Assembly: GCF_902809845.1 (NCBI RefSeq)
Contig: NZ_CADDWI010000012.1
Coordinates: 126,802 to 190,801, forward strand
DNA: 64,000 nt
Source of the DNA: Chelativorans sp. Marseille-P2723
GTDB lineage: Bacteria; Pseudomonadota; Alphaproteobacteria; Rhizobiales; Rhizobiaceae
Reading direction: 5' to 3'
Shown: piece by piece, positions 36,942-46,959 of the stretch
Layout: every line of letters begins with the position of its first letter
Numbering within the stretch: the stretch's first letter is position 1
Position numbers and translations under genes: made by a program
The notes under the pieces: model-generated
Seen by the model: only the letters and a program-made list of their open reading frames with translations
What the model was told of the DNA's origin: nothing
Databases searched by the model: none

Positions 36942-37154
36942 GATTTTCTCCGGATGAAGGGAAATGCCCGCGACTCTGCGGGCGGAAGAGCTGGGTTCGA
37001 TGCCTTAGCTGATACGGTAGGTCAAGGCATTCACCCGCTCATCGGAAAAGAGCGGCTCCCGTGCAATCAAAATTTGGCCGAAGTCTCGCTACCTGATAAG
37101 AAAGCGGCGGGCGGTGCCCGATCCGCGCCCAAGCGTTTCTTGTCGATAGCGAGT

Positions 37155-38132
37155 ATGCGAATGCGGTCCAGTTTTCAAATGCGTGACCTTGCCGTTTTGG
37201 CTCTGGCCCTTCTGATGTCGGCCGGCGCAAGTACGGCCGCACCCCGCGTGGCATCGCAAGATGCCGCGCGACATTACCCTGCCGGCCAGCAGCCACTTGT
37301 TCTCGCGCAGATGGCTGATCCCCGTATTGCTGGCCTGGAGGAGGAGGTACGCAGGCTCAACGGACTGATGGAAGAGCTTAACTTCCAGATCCTGCAGATG
37401 CAGGACCAGATCCGACGGATGCAGGAGGATACGGAATTTCGCTTCCAGGAGTTGGAAGGAAACACCAGCCGTGGGAATGGTGCATCAGAACAGCGCTCCG
37501 AAAATCAGGTGCCGCCTGCTGGCAGCGGGCAGAGCACGATTGCAAGCGCACAGGATGCCCAGGCAGGTGCGGCCCTGCCTGGAGTTGAAACGGCACAGCG
37601 CGGTGAGCCGCCCCGTACTCTTGGCACCATCACTTTCGATGAGCAGGGCAATGTGGTCACGACCGGCACGGGACAGCCAATCGATCTTCTTCAGCAAGGA
37701 GCAGTTCCGGGGAGCGACAACTCGACGGTAGCGGCCCTGCCCCCTTCCGACAACCCCCAGGAGATTTACCGCAACTCCTACGAATTCATCCTTTCCGGCG
37801 ATTACCGGATGGCCGAATCGGGTTTTCGTCAGTATCTGGAGCAGTTTCCCGAAGCTGAAAATGTTGCCGATGCAAATTTCTGGCTAGGGGAAGCCTTGCT
37901 CGGCCAGGAGCGCTACCGGGAAGCAGCAGAAGTTTTCCTGCAGGCCAATCGCAGCTATCCCGACGCGCAGAAGGCACCCGACATGCTCCTGAAGCTGGGC
38001 GTTTCGCTGGCAGCAATGAATCAGCGGGACGTAGCCTGCGCAACCTATAAGGAAATCGGCCACCGCTATCCGAACACCAGTTCTGTGCTGCAGAATCGCG
38101 TCAAACAGGAACAGGCATTGGCCGGTTGCTGA
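37155..38132 (+). CDS. cpoB: cell division coordinator CpoB / YbgF
   Basis: A periplasmic protein that in E. coli couples the Tol-Pal outer-membrane constriction system to peptidoglycan synthesis. The product has a signal peptide (LAVLALALLMSAGASTAAP), an N-terminal trimerising coiled coil (GLEEEVRRLNGLMEELNFQ), a low-complexity linker and C-terminal TPR repeats (DNPQEIYRNSYEFILSGDYRMAE…NFWLGEALLGQERYREAAEVF). Start ATG 37155 (alternatives 37161, 37179). Usually cpoB follows pal; here gapR and the sRNA are upstream, so the link to tol-pal is broken. It overlaps tilS by 7 bp. Confidence 0.92.
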   Translation: MRMRSSFQMRDLAVLALALLMSAGASTAAPRVASQDAARHYPAGQQPLVLAQMADPRIAGLEEEVRRLNGLMEELNFQILQMQDQIRRMQEDTEFRFQELEGNTSRGNGASEQRSENQVPPAGSGQSTIASAQDAQAGAALPGVETAQRGEPPRTLGTITFDEQGNVVTTGTGQPIDLLQQGAVPGSDNSTVAALPPSDNPQEIYRNSYEFILSGDYRMAESGFRQYLEQFPEAENVADANFWLGEALLGQERYREAAEVFLQANRSYPDAQKAPDMLLKLGVSLAAMNQRDVACATYKEIGHRYPNTSSVLQNRVKQEQALAGC

Positions 38133-39469
38133 GTAAAGATACCTTACCCAAACCTGACGCCCTCTTCTCTGCCTTCAGCTTCGCCGAGCACGGCACGGTT
38201 GTGGCGGCAGTCTCTGGCGGTGGCGACTCACTTGCCCTCCTTTTTCTTCTCCACGATTATTTTCGTAGGCTGCCTCGTGCACCGACGCTGCTTGCAGTGA
38301 CAGTGGACCATGGGCTGCGTGCGCAATCGGCCGAGGAGGCGCGCATGGTGGCGCGGCTTGCAGACAATCACGGCATTCATCATCGGACCATGCGCTGGGA
38401 AGGACGGAAGCCAACCAGCGGCATCTCTGCCGCGGGGCGCGAGGCCCGTTTCGACCTTCTGGCCCGTGCCGCGCGGGAGGCAGGTGCGAGCCTCGTGCTC
38501 ACCGCTCATACGGCAGACGACCAGGCGGAAACCGTCGCCATGCGGCTTACACGCGGTAAAGGGCGCGGCACGGCGGGCATCGCCCCGGCGAGCCTGCTGG
38601 AACCTGGCGGCCAGGATGTCTGGTTCGCACGGCCTTTACTGGGGGTAAGGCGTGAGGCACTTCGCACGTTCCTGAAGGAGCGCGGCATCGAATGGATCGA
38701 GGATCCTACCAACCGTGACCGCCGGTTTGAGCGCGCTCGCCTGCGACAAGGGTTGGACGAAAAAACGATACAGGAGCTGCTAGTTAAGGGGCGTGAAGCC
38801 GCTCAGGCGCGGGTGGAGGCGGGGTGTCGCGCAGCCGAACGGATCGAGTCAGCCGCGGTGAAGCCTGCACCCGGCCTCATCCGCATTACGCTTTCCAGGC
38901 TCGGAACTGACGGGTTCTCCGCCTATGCTCTTCGCATTCTGCTTGCCGTTGCAGGCGGCACTTCCCATCTGCCCGACGAAAAACGCACCGCCGAACTCTT
39001 GGCTTGCGCAGGAGCCGGGTACTTCCGTACATCTCTCTCCCGTGCCGTTGCTACGTGCAAAAATGGGAATCTGTACCTTTATCGCGAGCATCGCGGCCTG
39101 CCCTCCATCGAGCTCGCGCCAAGCATGCTGTGGGACGGGCGCTACCGTATCTTCACCAAAGGGAGGCTAGAGGGTCGGATCGCGCCTTTCGGCGCCTCGA
39201 CGGTGAGCAGTGAAGTCATGGTGGAGAAGGATGCGCCAGCCGGTGTTGTTCGCGCCGCTCTTTTTGCCGAGCCAACTCTTTGGCAGGGTGAAAACTGCCT
39301 TGGCCCTCCCGGCCTTATAAGCGGCATTGCAAGTCGGCCAGTTGCTGCGCCATGGTCGCGTTTGCTTCCCTCGTTCGATCTTGCTCCAGCGCGGGCGGCC
39401 ATGACGCTTTTGGGAACGTCGCCCTTGCCACAGCTGCCTTGGAGAGACCACAATGACCGCATTGGATAA
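38126..39469 (+). CDS. tilS: tRNA(Ile)-lysidine synthetase
   Basis: TilS converts C34 of the tRNA-Ile CAU anticodon to lysidine, an essential step for reading AUA. The N-terminal PP-loop ATPase motif AVSGGGDSLALLF is at residues about 27-40, followed by VDHGLR, TAHTADDQAET and the WIEDPTNRDRRFERARLR motif. The C-terminal half is divergent, as is common in alphaproteobacteria. The start is TTG 38126, which overlaps the cpoB stop; no ATG fits the conserved N-terminus. Part of the cpoB-tilS-ftsH-glmM series. Confidence 0.92.
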   Translation: MLSKDTLPKPDALFSAFSFAEHGTVVAAVSGGGDSLALLFLLHDYFRRLPRAPTLLAVTVDHGLRAQSAEEARMVARLADNHGIHHRTMRWEGRKPTSGISAAGREARFDLLARAAREAGASLVLTAHTADDQAETVAMRLTRGKGRGTAGIAPASLLEPGGQDVWFARPLLGVRREALRTFLKERGIEWIEDPTNRDRRFERARLRQGLDEKTIQELLVKGREAAQARVEAGCRAAERIESAAVKPAPGLIRITLSRLGTDGFSAYALRILLAVAGGTSHLPDEKRTAELLACAGAGYFRTSLSRAVATCKNGNLYLYREHRGLPSIELAPSMLWDGRYRIFTKGRLEGRIAPFGASTVSSEVMVEKDAPAGVVRAALFAEPTLWQGENCLGPPGLISGIASRPVAAPWSRLLPSFDLAPARAAMTLLGTSPLPQLPWRDHNDRIG

Positions 39470-39579
39470 ACTTATGAAACAGCGCCGGAAGCGTGCTTGG
39501 CAAGGCTTGGGTTGCTCCCTATGTTAGGAACAATCAATGCTATGTACGATGCCGGCGTCGGCGCATTTACGGACGTTAC

Positions 39580-41517
39580 ATGAATCCAAATTACCGAAAC
39601 TTTGCGCTCTGGGCGGTCATCGCCGTTCTGCTCATCGCGCTTTTCAACCTGTTCCAGGCACCACAGCAGCATGGCGCAACGCGCGACATCGCCTACTCAC
39701 AGTTCCTGAGCGAACTTGCTGACGGGCGGGTGGAAAGCGTCACTATTACGGGCAACCGCATCACCGGCACCTATGTCGATAACAGGACACCGTTCCAGAC
39801 CTATTCCCCTGGCGATCCGAATCTTGTCGAGCGGCTTGAACAACGCAATGTGACCATCAACGCCCGGCCGGAGACGGATGGCTCCAGTTCCATATTCGGC
39901 ATCCTCCTCGGCTGGCTGCCCATGATCCTGATCCTTGCCGTGTGGATATTCTTCATGCGGCAGATGCAATCCGGATCCGGCCGCGCAATGGGTTTCGGCA
40001 AGTCCAAAGCCAAATTGCTGACCGAGGCGCATGGCCGCGTCACATTCCAGGACGTCGCAGGCGTGGACGAAGCCAAGCAGGATCTGGAGGAGATTGTCGA
40101 GTTTTTGCGCGATCCGCAGAAATTCCAGCGGCTCGGAGGGAAAATCCCGCGGGGCGTGCTCCTTGTTGGGCCCCCGGGAACGGGCAAGACGCTGCTGGCG
40201 CGTTCGGTCGCCGGTGAGGCAAACGTTCCCTTCTTCACCATTTCCGGTTCCGACTTTGTTGAAATGTTTGTGGGTGTCGGCGCCTCCCGCGTTCGCGACA
40301 TGTTCGAACAAGCCAAGAAGAACGCGCCTTGTATCATCTTCATCGATGAGATCGATGCTGTAGGCCGGCATCGCGGCGCCGGGCTTGGCGGCGGCAATGA
40401 CGAGCGTGAGCAGACGCTGAACCAGCTTCTGGTCGAAATGGACGGGTTCGAGGCCAATGAAGGAATCATCCTTATTGCCGCCACCAACCGACCGGACGTG
40501 CTTGACCCGGCGCTTCTGCGCCCGGGTCGCTTCGACCGTCAGGTGGTCGTTCCAAATCCCGATGTCGCCGGACGCGAAAAGATCCTCAGGGTGCACGTGC
40601 GCAATGTGCCCCTGGCTCCCAATGTTGACCTCAAGATCATCGCACGGGGAACACCGGGGTTCTCGGGGGCAGACCTCGCCAATCTTGTCAACGAGGCAGC
40701 GCTCATGGCGGCGCGGCGTAACAAGCGCCTTGTTACCATGCAGGAGTTCGAGGACGCCAAGGACAAGGTGATGATGGGCGCCGAGCGGCGCTCGCACGCC
40801 ATGACCCAGGAGGAAAAAGAGCTGACGGCCTATCACGAGGCAGGTCATGCAGTCGTGGCGCTCAACGTGCCTGTGGCAGACCCGGTGCATAAGGCTACCA
40901 TTATCCCGCGCGGACGGGCGCTTGGCATGGTCATGCAACTGCCCGAGGGTGACCGCTATTCCATGAGCTATAAATGGATGATCTCGCGACTTGCCATCAC
41001 CATGGGCGGGCGCGTGGCAGAAGAGCTCAAATTCGGCAAAGAGAACATCACGTCAGGCGCAGCCTCCGATATCGAACAGGCAACAAAGCTCGCCCGCGCG
41101 ATGGTCACCCAGTGGGGCTTCTCTGACAAGCTTGGTCAGGTTGCTTATGGTGAAAACCAGGAAGAGGTCTTCCTGGGCCATTCTGTCACACGACAGCAGA
41201 ACATGTCGGAAGAGACACAACAGAAGATCGACGACGAGGTGCGGCGCCTGATTGACGAAGCCTATGACACGGCGCGGGAAATCCTGACGACCAAGAGGGA
41301 TGACTGGATAGCGGTTGCGGAGGGCCTGCTCGAATACGAGACGCTGTCGGGCGACGAGATCAAGGCGATCATCCGCGGCGAGAAGCCTTCCCGAGACCTG
41401 GGCGATGATACGCCTCCTTCGCGCGGCTCCGCCGTTCCAAGGGCAGGCGGCGCGCGCAAGGAAGGCAGGAAGGGTGGAGAGCCCGATGCCGGCATGGAGC
41501 CACAACCACAGGGATAG
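39580..41517 (+). CDS. ftsH: ATP-dependent zinc metalloprotease FtsH
   Basis: Membrane-anchored AAA+ protease degrading misfolded membrane proteins and short-lived regulators, including sigma-32. The 645-residue protein [11 protein letters not shown] has two N-terminal membrane helices (residues about 8-24 and 105-125), Walker [18 protein letters not shown], Walker [12 protein letters not shown], second region of homology [21 protein letters not shown] and the zinc motif HEAGH. The upstream frame extension from 39493 is rejected. A terminator follows. Control of RpoH by FtsH would make this relevant to the rpoH2 gene in this window. Confidence 0.97.
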   Translation: MNPNYRNFALWAVIAVLLIALFNLFQAPQQHGATRDIAYSQFLSELADGRVESVTITGNRITGTYVDNRTPFQTYSPGDPNLVERLEQRNVTINARPETDGSSSIFGILLGWLPMILILAVWIFFMRQMQSGSGRAMGFGKSKAKLLTEAHGRVTFQDVAGVDEAKQDLEEIVEFLRDPQKFQRLGGKIPRGVLLVGPPGTGKTLLARSVAGEANVPFFTISGSDFVEMFVGVGASRVRDMFEQAKKNAPCIIFIDEIDAVGRHRGAGLGGGNDEREQTLNQLLVEMDGFEANEGIILIAATNRPDVLDPALLRPGRFDRQVVVPNPDVAGREKILRVHVRNVPLAPNVDLKIIARGTPGFSGADLANLVNEAALMAARRNKRLVTMQEFEDAKDKVMMGAERRSHAMTQEEKELTAYHEAGHAVVALNVPVADPVHKATIIPRGRALGMVMQLPEGDRYSMSYKWMISRLAITMGGRVAEELKFGKENITSGAASDIEQATKLARAMVTQWGFSDKLGQVAYGENQEEVFLGHSVTRQQNMSEETQQKIDDEVRRLIDEAYDTAREILTTKRDDWIAVAEGLLEYETLSGDEIKAIIRGEKPSRDLGDDTPPSRGSAVPRAGGARKEGRKGGEPDAGMEPQPQG

Positions 41518-41541
41518 GACGAAACCAAGAAGAATTATTAG

Positions 41542-41580
41542 AGCCGGTTGCCGCCTGACGCGGGTAACCGGCTTTATTTT
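41542..41580 (+). terminator. intrinsic terminator after ftsH
   Basis: AGCCGGTT (41542-41549) pairs with AACCGGCT (41566-41573), followed by TTATTTT. It begins 25 bp after the ftsH stop and separates ftsH from glmM. Confidence 0.85.
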
Positions 41581-41898
41581 GAGGGCGATGCGAGGTTTGC
41601 GGAAGAGCTTTTCACTTTCCGCATTGTCGAGGGGGGCACAATGGGGTGACTGTCGATCCTTGTTCTTGTCTCATCGGCAACAATTTGCCTTGAATCTGTC
41701 GTCTTTTCCTTCCAAAGAGATAATCAGCAGCGGCGCCTCACCTGTTTTAACCGCAATTAACAATCGCCTTTATAGATACGGCGTTTAGCATCCGTCGCAC
41801 AAATAGTGATGCGGGTTACGCTAGTTTGTGGCAGGATAAGGGGCAGTTCTTTGCACAAAATCTCTTTGCAGAAGACCAAGTCAACACAAAGAAGAGCC
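41581..41898. other. ftsH - glmM intergenic region
   Basis: After the terminator, about 320 bp without a supported gene. It is AT-richer than the flanks (for example around 41745-41790) and probably contains the glmM promoter, but no consensus is clear enough to call. Confidence 0.4.
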
Positions 41899-43251
41899 AT
41901 GTCGAACCAATATTTCGGGACCGACGGGATTCGGGGCCGTGCCAATTCCTTTCCGATGACAGCAGAAGTGGCCATGCGGGTAGGCATGGCCGTGGGGCTC
42001 ACCTTCCAGAACGGTAATCATCGCCACCGCGTAGTGCTCGGAAAGGACACGCGCCTGTCCGGTTATATGCTGGAAAACGCGATGGTGGCCGGCTTCTGTG
42101 CGGCAGGAATGGATGTATTCCTTCTTGGTCCCATACCCACACCAGCGGTTGCCATGCTGGTGCGCTCGCTAAGGGCGGATATCGGCGTCATGATCTCTGC
42201 CTCGCACAATCCGTTCGAGGACAACGGCATCAAGCTGTTCGGTCCGGACGGATACAAGCTGTCCGACGAACTTGAGAAGCAGATCGAGGCCAAGCTTGAC
42301 AGGGATGTCGAACTGGCCCTGGCTGATTCCAGCATGCTCGGCCGCGCCAAGCGCATCGATGGCGTGCACGACCGGTATGTGGAATTTGCCAAGCGTACCC
42401 TGCCGCGGGACATGTCGCTCTCGGGCCTGCGTATCGTGATCGACTGCGCAAATGGTGCCGCTTACAAGGTGGCTCCCGCCGCTTTGTGGGAACTGGGGGC
42501 GGAAGTCATATCCATAAATGTGGAGCCGAGCGGCTTCAACATTAATCAGGAATGCGGTTCCACTCATCCGGCAGGTCTGGTCAAGAAGGTGCATGAAGTA
42601 CGCGCCGATATCGGCATTGCCCTCGACGGTGATGCAGATCGGGTTGTTATGGTCGATGAGAACGGCAACATCATCGATGGCGACCAGATCATGGCGCTGA
42701 TCGCGAGCTTCTGGCATGACAACGACCGCCTCACAGGCAATGGCGTGGCCGCTACCGTCATGTCGAACCTCGGGCTGGAGCGCTTCCTGCGCGACCGGAA
42801 CCTGGAGCTCCACCGTACCCGGGTGGGTGACCGCTATGTAGTGGAACACATGCGTTTGCATGGTCTCAATGTCGGCGGCGAGCAGTCCGGCCATGTCATC
42901 CTGTCGGATTTCTCTACCTCGGGTGACGGTCTTGTCACGGCGCTCCAGGTGCTCGCTTGCATCAAGCGGCAGAACAAGCCGGCAAGCGAGGTGTGTCGGA
43001 TGTTCGAACCCGTTCCGCAGGTCTTGAAAAATGTCAGGATAACCGGAAATGCCCCGCTTGAAAGGGATGCGGTCAAGGCAGCCATCGCAGACGCCCATAT
43101 CAAGCTGGGCGATCATGGAAGACTGGTCATTCGCCCTTCGGGTACGGAGCCACTCATCCGCGTTATGGCGGAAGGAGACAATCCGGAGCTTGTGCGGAAG
43201 GTGGTCGACGAAATTATCGGCGCCATTTCGGGGGTACGGGACGCCGCCTGA
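41899..43251 (+). CDS. glmM: phosphoglucosamine mutase
   Basis: Converts glucosamine-6-phosphate to glucosamine-1-phosphate for UDP-GlcNAc synthesis, feeding peptidoglycan and lipopolysaccharide. The 450-residue protein starts [16 protein letters not shown]; the phosphoserine loop is [20 protein letters not shown] (about residues 97-116), the metal-binding loop is [17 protein letters not shown], and the sugar-binding loop is [23 protein letters not shown] near the C-terminus binds phosphate. ATG 41899 gives the normal N-terminus; the longer frame from 41806 is rejected. Confidence 0.97.
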   Translation: MSNQYFGTDGIRGRANSFPMTAEVAMRVGMAVGLTFQNGNHRHRVVLGKDTRLSGYMLENAMVAGFCAAGMDVFLLGPIPTPAVAMLVRSLRADIGVMISASHNPFEDNGIKLFGPDGYKLSDELEKQIEAKLDRDVELALADSSMLGRAKRIDGVHDRYVEFAKRTLPRDMSLSGLRIVIDCANGAAYKVAPAALWELGAEVISINVEPSGFNINQECGSTHPAGLVKKVHEVRADIGIALDGDADRVVMVDENGNIIDGDQIMALIASFWHDNDRLTGNGVAATVMSNLGLERFLRDRNLELHRTRVGDRYVVEHMRLHGLNVGGEQSGHVILSDFSTSGDGLVTALQVLACIKRQNKPASEVCRMFEPVPQVLKNVRITGNAPLERDAVKAAIADAHIKLGDHGRLVIRPSGTEPLIRVMAEGDNPELVRKVVDEIIGAISGVRDAA

Positions 43252-43442
43252 CGCCAATGGCCGGCCCTGCGGCGGCGGGGGCGCAATAGCGCCCGCTTCG
43301 CAAACCGGCCGAATGTGTATCCGGGAATGGACCTGTTTCGTTCAAAGAAGAGTGCGGGCCAAGGGTCAGGCCAGCTTCCAATTGCGACGCACAACGCTGC
43401 TACCAAGCGAGCTTTTGCGGAGTTTTGCCCTCCGAAGCCCCC

Positions 43443-44666
43443 TTACTTCCGGCGCTGCCGAGCAGCCAATGTCCTCAGCCGCAGCGCGTTAAGGCGGATG
43501 AAACCTGCGGCGTCCTTCTGGTCATAGGCACCCTGATCGTCCTCGAAGGTGACGAGCGTGTCTGAGTAAAGCGATTTGTCCGAGCGTCGTCCGGTGACGA
43601 TCACGTTGCCCTTGTAGAGCTTCAGACGGACCTCGCCTTCCACATCCTCCTGGCTCTTGTCGATCGCCGCCTGCAGCATCTCGCGTTCAGGCGAGAACCA
43701 GAAGCCATTATAGATCAATTCGGCATAGCGCGGCATCAACTCGTCCTTCAAATGCGCCGCGCCACGGTCGAGGGTGATCGATTCAATCGCACGATGCGCA
43801 GCCAGAAGGATCGTGCCACCCGGCGTCTCGTATACGCCGCGCGACTTCATCCCGACGAAGCGGTTCTCAACTAGATCAATGCGCCCTATACCGTTGTCGC
43901 GGCCAAGTTCGTTGAGTGCCGCCAGCAGGGTCGCGGGCGACATCTTGGTGCCGTTCACCGAGACGGCATCGCCCTTCTGAAAACCAATGATGATTTCAGT
44001 CGGCTGATCCGGAGCGTCGAGAGGCGACACGGTGCGCTGATGCACATACTCGGGCGGCTCAACCCAGGGGTCTTCCAGCACCTTCCCTTCCGAGGACGAA
44101 TGCAGAAGGTTGGCATCTACCGAAAAGGGGGCCTCGCCCTGCTTGTCCTTCGGCACAGGGATCTGATGTTCCTGCGCAAAATTCAGAAGGTCAGTCCGCG
44201 ACTTGAACTCCCAATCGCGCCAGGGGGCAATTACCTTAATGTCAGGATTCAGCGCATAAGCCGCCAGCTCAAATCGGACCTGATCGTTGCCCTTGCCTGT
44301 GGCACCATGGGCGATGGCATCGGCACCCGTTTCGGCGGCGATCTCCACCAACCGCTTGGCGATCAGCGGGCGGGCGATCGAGGTTCCGAGCAGATAAAGG
44401 CCTTCATAGAGCGCGTTGGCGCGGAACATCGGGAAGACGAAGTCGCGTACGAATTCCTCGCGCAGGTCCTCGATGTAAATTTCACGGATGCCGAGCATCT
44501 CGGCTTTCTTGCGCGCTGGCTCCAGTTCGTCGCCCTGACCGAGATCAGCGGTGAAAGTAACGACCTCCGCGCCCAGCTCCGTCTGCAGCCATTTGAGAAT
44601 GATGGAAGTGTCGAGCCCGCCCGAATAGGCCAGGACGACCTTCCTAACGTCTTTGTGTATCGCCAT
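43443..44666 (-). CDS. argG: argininosuccinate synthase
   Basis: Joins citrulline and aspartate at the expense of ATP in arginine biosynthesis. The 407-residue sequence begins [27 protein letters not shown] with the PP-loop SGGLDTS, and carries [39 protein letters not shown] and [15 protein letters not shown]. The ATG at 44666 corresponds to the family start; the open frame to 44759 is ignored. The gene stands alone between glmM (convergent) and an IalB-like gene. Confidence 0.97.
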   Translation of the reverse strand: MAIHKDVRKVVLAYSGGLDTSIILKWLQTELGAEVVTFTADLGQGDELEPARKKAEMLGIREIYIEDLREEFVRDFVFPMFRANALYEGLYLLGTSIARPLIAKRLVEIAAETGADAIAHGATGKGNDQVRFELAAYALNPDIKVIAPWRDWEFKSRTDLLNFAQEHQIPVPKDKQGEAPFSVDANLLHSSSEGKVLEDPWVEPPEYVHQRTVSPLDAPDQPTEIIIGFQKGDAVSVNGTKMSPATLLAALNELGRDNGIGRIDLVENRFVGMKSRGVYETPGGTILLAAHRAIESITLDRGAAHLKDELMPRYAELIYNGFWFSPEREMLQAAIDKSQEDVEGEVRLKLYKGNVIVTGRRSDKSLYSDTLVTFEDDQGAYDQKDAAGFIRLNALRLRTLAARQRRK

Positions 44667-44813
44667 TGTCTCATCCAACGATTTTTGCTGCAGCGCTGGT
44701 TCCACGCGCACCCGGTGTCGACCGTGCGGAACTAATATCAGGAAATGCCGCCCGGACAAGGCGGCTCGGTATACGCCGCCTTTCGCAGCACCAATCGAAC
44801 AGTGCTTTGCCGC

Positions 44814-45314
44814 CTACTGGCAGTTCTGTATCGAATTCAGCGCGGCAGTGAGGCCCAAAAGAGAGAAGGTATAGTTGGTGTCATTACCCCGCCCGGACTT
44901 GGCGGCGACCTTCATATCAGAGCCTGCGCGCATGGCCGCGATGAGCTGCGGCTCCTCGGCGGCATTCTCCATCCAGGCCGACTTGCCTTGAGTAAACATG
45001 CTGAACGACCTGCCGCCCACGGTCACAGTCACCTTCGAGCCTTCCTGAAAATTGTAGGCCGCGATGAACTGCGGTTCGTAAGCCACATTCTGCCCCGGCT
45101 TCTGGCTGACAAAGAAGAAGATGTCGCCATGATCGAGACTGGATGGCATCTTTTGCTTCGGCACGCTCATCACATAGCAAACCTTACCGTTGCCGGACTG
45201 ATAGCTATAGGTGCCCCAATCACGGTGCTGCCCGACCGCGGTTGCCTGAGCAAAAGCCGGTCCGGCGGCGGAGATCGCCACAAGCAGCGAAAGCGATAAG
45301 AGAAAACGACGCAT
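44814..45314 (-). CDS. IalB family (invasion-associated locus B) periplasmic protein
   Basis: A 166-residue secreted protein: signal peptide MRRFLLSLSLLVAISAAGPAFAQ, then an IalB-like domain with DWGTYSYQSGNGKVCYVMSV, SFSMFTQGKSAWMENAAEE and the C-terminal AALNSIQNCQ, with two cysteines probably forming a disulfide bridge. IalB was named in Bartonella for erythrocyte invasion, but homologues are general in rhizobia and their role is unknown. ATG 45314 gives a clean signal peptide; an in-frame ATG at 45341 would add nine residues. Confidence 0.85.
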   Translation of the reverse strand: MRRFLLSLSLLVAISAAGPAFAQATAVGQHRDWGTYSYQSGNGKVCYVMSVPKQKMPSSLDHGDIFFFVSQKPGQNVAYEPQFIAAYNFQEGSKVTVTVGGRSFSMFTQGKSAWMENAAEEPQLIAAMRAGSDMKVAAKSGRGNDTNYTFSLLGLTAALNSIQNCQ

Positions 45315-45560
45315 TGTCCTGACCGTGTCTTTGTCTGCCATGTACCCTGAAGCTCTTAGAAGCGAGCTCTAATTGCTTCATTTTTATTTAATTTGGGTTA
45401 CCAAAGAATGGACGCCGCCCGAAAAAACACCCGGCCGCACCGCCAGCCACATCGTGCCAAAAGGCTAACGGAACCCACAACGGACAGCAAATAACCCCGC
45501 AGTGACAGTTGAATCGAATGAAGAAGGCAAGAATTTGACCCGGAGGCACGCCTTCAGCCC

Positions 45561-45950
45561 CTATCTGGTGTCATCCTCCAGCGCGCGCCTTGCGGCCAAA
45601 CGGTGCGCGGGCGTTATGTGGCTGCGCACCGCGCCGATGGCCGCAGCCAGAACGGCCACATCATCGGTGAAGCCCAATACGGCCAGAAAGTCGGGGATAG
45701 TGTCGAACGGCATCACGAAATAGAAGAGCGCCGCAAGGAGGATGCCGCGCACGCGCGCCGGTGTATTACGGTCGAGCGCGCAAAAATACGCCGCCACCAA
45801 TTCCTCCATGAACGGCACCTGCCGGACAGCTTTTCTGGCCGTGCGCCAGAACCGGCGACGAACACTTTCTTCGCGTCGGCTTTCCTCATCCGGCCCTGCG
45901 GGCGCCAGTATCTCGCCGATCTTTACATCATCCATAACGATCTGCTCCAT
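45561..45950 (-). CDS. YkvA family protein (DUF1232)
   Basis: The C-terminal half is the DUF1232 domain: VRGILLAALFYFVMPFDTIPDFLAVLGFTDDVAVLAAAIGAVRSHI, with the diagnostic P-D-x-I-P-D motif in PFDTIPDF. Before it, AVRQVPFMEELVAAYFCALD is the usual lead-in helix. It probably attaches to or crosses the inner membrane. Biochemical role unknown. The start is uncertain (ATG 45950 or 45935). Confidence 0.83.
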   Translation of the reverse strand: MEQIVMDDVKIGEILAPAGPDEESRREESVRRRFWRTARKAVRQVPFMEELVAAYFCALDRNTPARVRGILLAALFYFVMPFDTIPDFLAVLGFTDDVAVLAAAIGAVRSHITPAHRLAARRALEDDTR

Positions 45951-46084
45951 GGCGAATGATGTGGGAAGGAATGAGCCACGGTGCAATATGATGCCGATCC
46001 TTTCCTATCAAAGCTCGGTATAAAGGTAGAACCAATTGTTGTGCGATCTGAATAAGGCAAAACGGAATCAAAGCTCAGGTGGCC

Positions 46085-46390
46085 TCAGCCTGGCGTCTGC
46101 GCCGCGAACGCGTTCATCTTCCGGGCCAGCTTGAAATCGAGTTCCGTCAGCCCGCCTGCATCGTGCGTCGTAAGAGTCACATCAACGGTCTTGTAAATGT
46201 TCGACCAATCAGGATGGTGACCGATCTTTTCCGCGGCAAGTGCAGTGCGCGTCATGAAGCCAAACGCCTCGTTAAAACCAGCAAATTCGAACCGGCGCCG
46301 GATGGCGGTGCCGCCGGGCGCCAGTGTCCATCCTTCAAGCTCTTCGAGAGCCTTCTCCGTCTCTATCCTATCCAGCCTTTGCCTTGCCAT
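46085..46390 (-). CDS. phhB: 4a-hydroxytetrahydrobiopterin dehydratase (pterin carbinolamine dehydratase)
   Basis: Recycles 4a-hydroxytetrahydropterin formed by phenylalanine hydroxylase. The 101-residue protein has the family signature E-K-I-G-H-H-P-D-W (AAEKIGHHPDWSNIYKTVDVTLTTHDAGGLTELDF, two stretches joined), containing the catalytic histidine pair, and the N-terminal LEGWTLAPGGTAIRRRFEF strand. No phhA (phenylalanine hydroxylase) is nearby, so it may have a wider pterin or coactivator role. Divergent from the phosphatase gene with little intergenic space. Confidence 0.93.
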   Translation of the reverse strand: MARQRLDRIETEKALEELEGWTLAPGGTAIRRRFEFAGFNEAFGFMTRTALAAEKIGHHPDWSNIYKTVDVTLTTHDAGGLTELDFKLARKMNAFAAQTPG

Positions 46391-46437
46391 AAGCCGACTC
46401 CATGTTATTCGAGAACATGAAGGATAGCGCTGACGCC

Positions 46438-46959
46438 ATGACCGTACAGTCCCAAACCGCCATTCTCTTTGTCTGTCTTGGCAATATCTGCCGGTCGCCG
46501 CTTGCCGAAGGCATCTTCCGGGCAGTGATTGCCGAACGCGGATTGAGCCACGCCTTCAGGATCGAATCAGCCGCCCTTGGAGACTGGCACGTCGGCGATC
46601 CTCCGGATGCCCGATCAGTCGCGGTAGCGCGCCGGAACGGCATCGATATTTCCGGGCAGCGGGCGCGACGGATTACAGTGGAAGATTTCCTCCGCTTTGA
46701 TCTCATCTTCGGGATGGACAGGACGAACGTCACCAGGCTGCGCCAGCTTGCGCCGCGAAATTCCCGTGACCGCATCCACCTCTTTCTCGAATACGCGCTG
46801 GCTTCGGCAGAAGAAATAGCCGATCCCTATTATGGCAGCGAGGAAGATTTCATTGCTGTCTATGGCAGGATCCGCGAGGGCAGCGAGGCGATGGCCGAGA
46901 AGCTCGCGGTGCGCGCGGGCTCCGCCCGTTCCAGGGGCCAGGCTTCCTCCACAACATAG
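46438..46959 (+). CDS. low molecular weight protein-tyrosine-phosphatase
   Basis: The catalytic P-loop FVCLGNICRSPLAEG (C-x5-R-S) is near residue 12, and the general acid lies in IADPYYGSEEDF (DP-Y motif). The usual family length is about 155 residues; here the C-terminus is extended by a Ser/Ala/Arg stretch. The last 100 bp overlap the 3' end of the convergent thpR gene on the opposite strand. Starts at 46402 and 46417 are also in frame. It dephosphorylates tyrosine-phosphorylated proteins; in rhizobia often exopolysaccharide-related kinases, but the partner is not known here. Confidence 0.87.
   Translation: MTVQSQTAILFVCLGNICRSPLAEGIFRAVIAERGLSHAFRIESAALGDWHVGDPPDARSVAVARRNGIDISGQRARRITVEDFLRFDLIFGMDRTNVTRLRQLAPRNSRDRIHLFLEYALASAEEIADPYYGSEEDFIAVYGRIREGSEAMAEKLAVRAGSARSRGQASSTT

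Noticed and set aside
44677-44703. EcfG-like site upstream of argG (GGAAC and CGTT on the minus strand)
   Set aside because: The spacing is 18 before CGTT, two bases longer than at the consistent sites, and argG is not an expected stress target.
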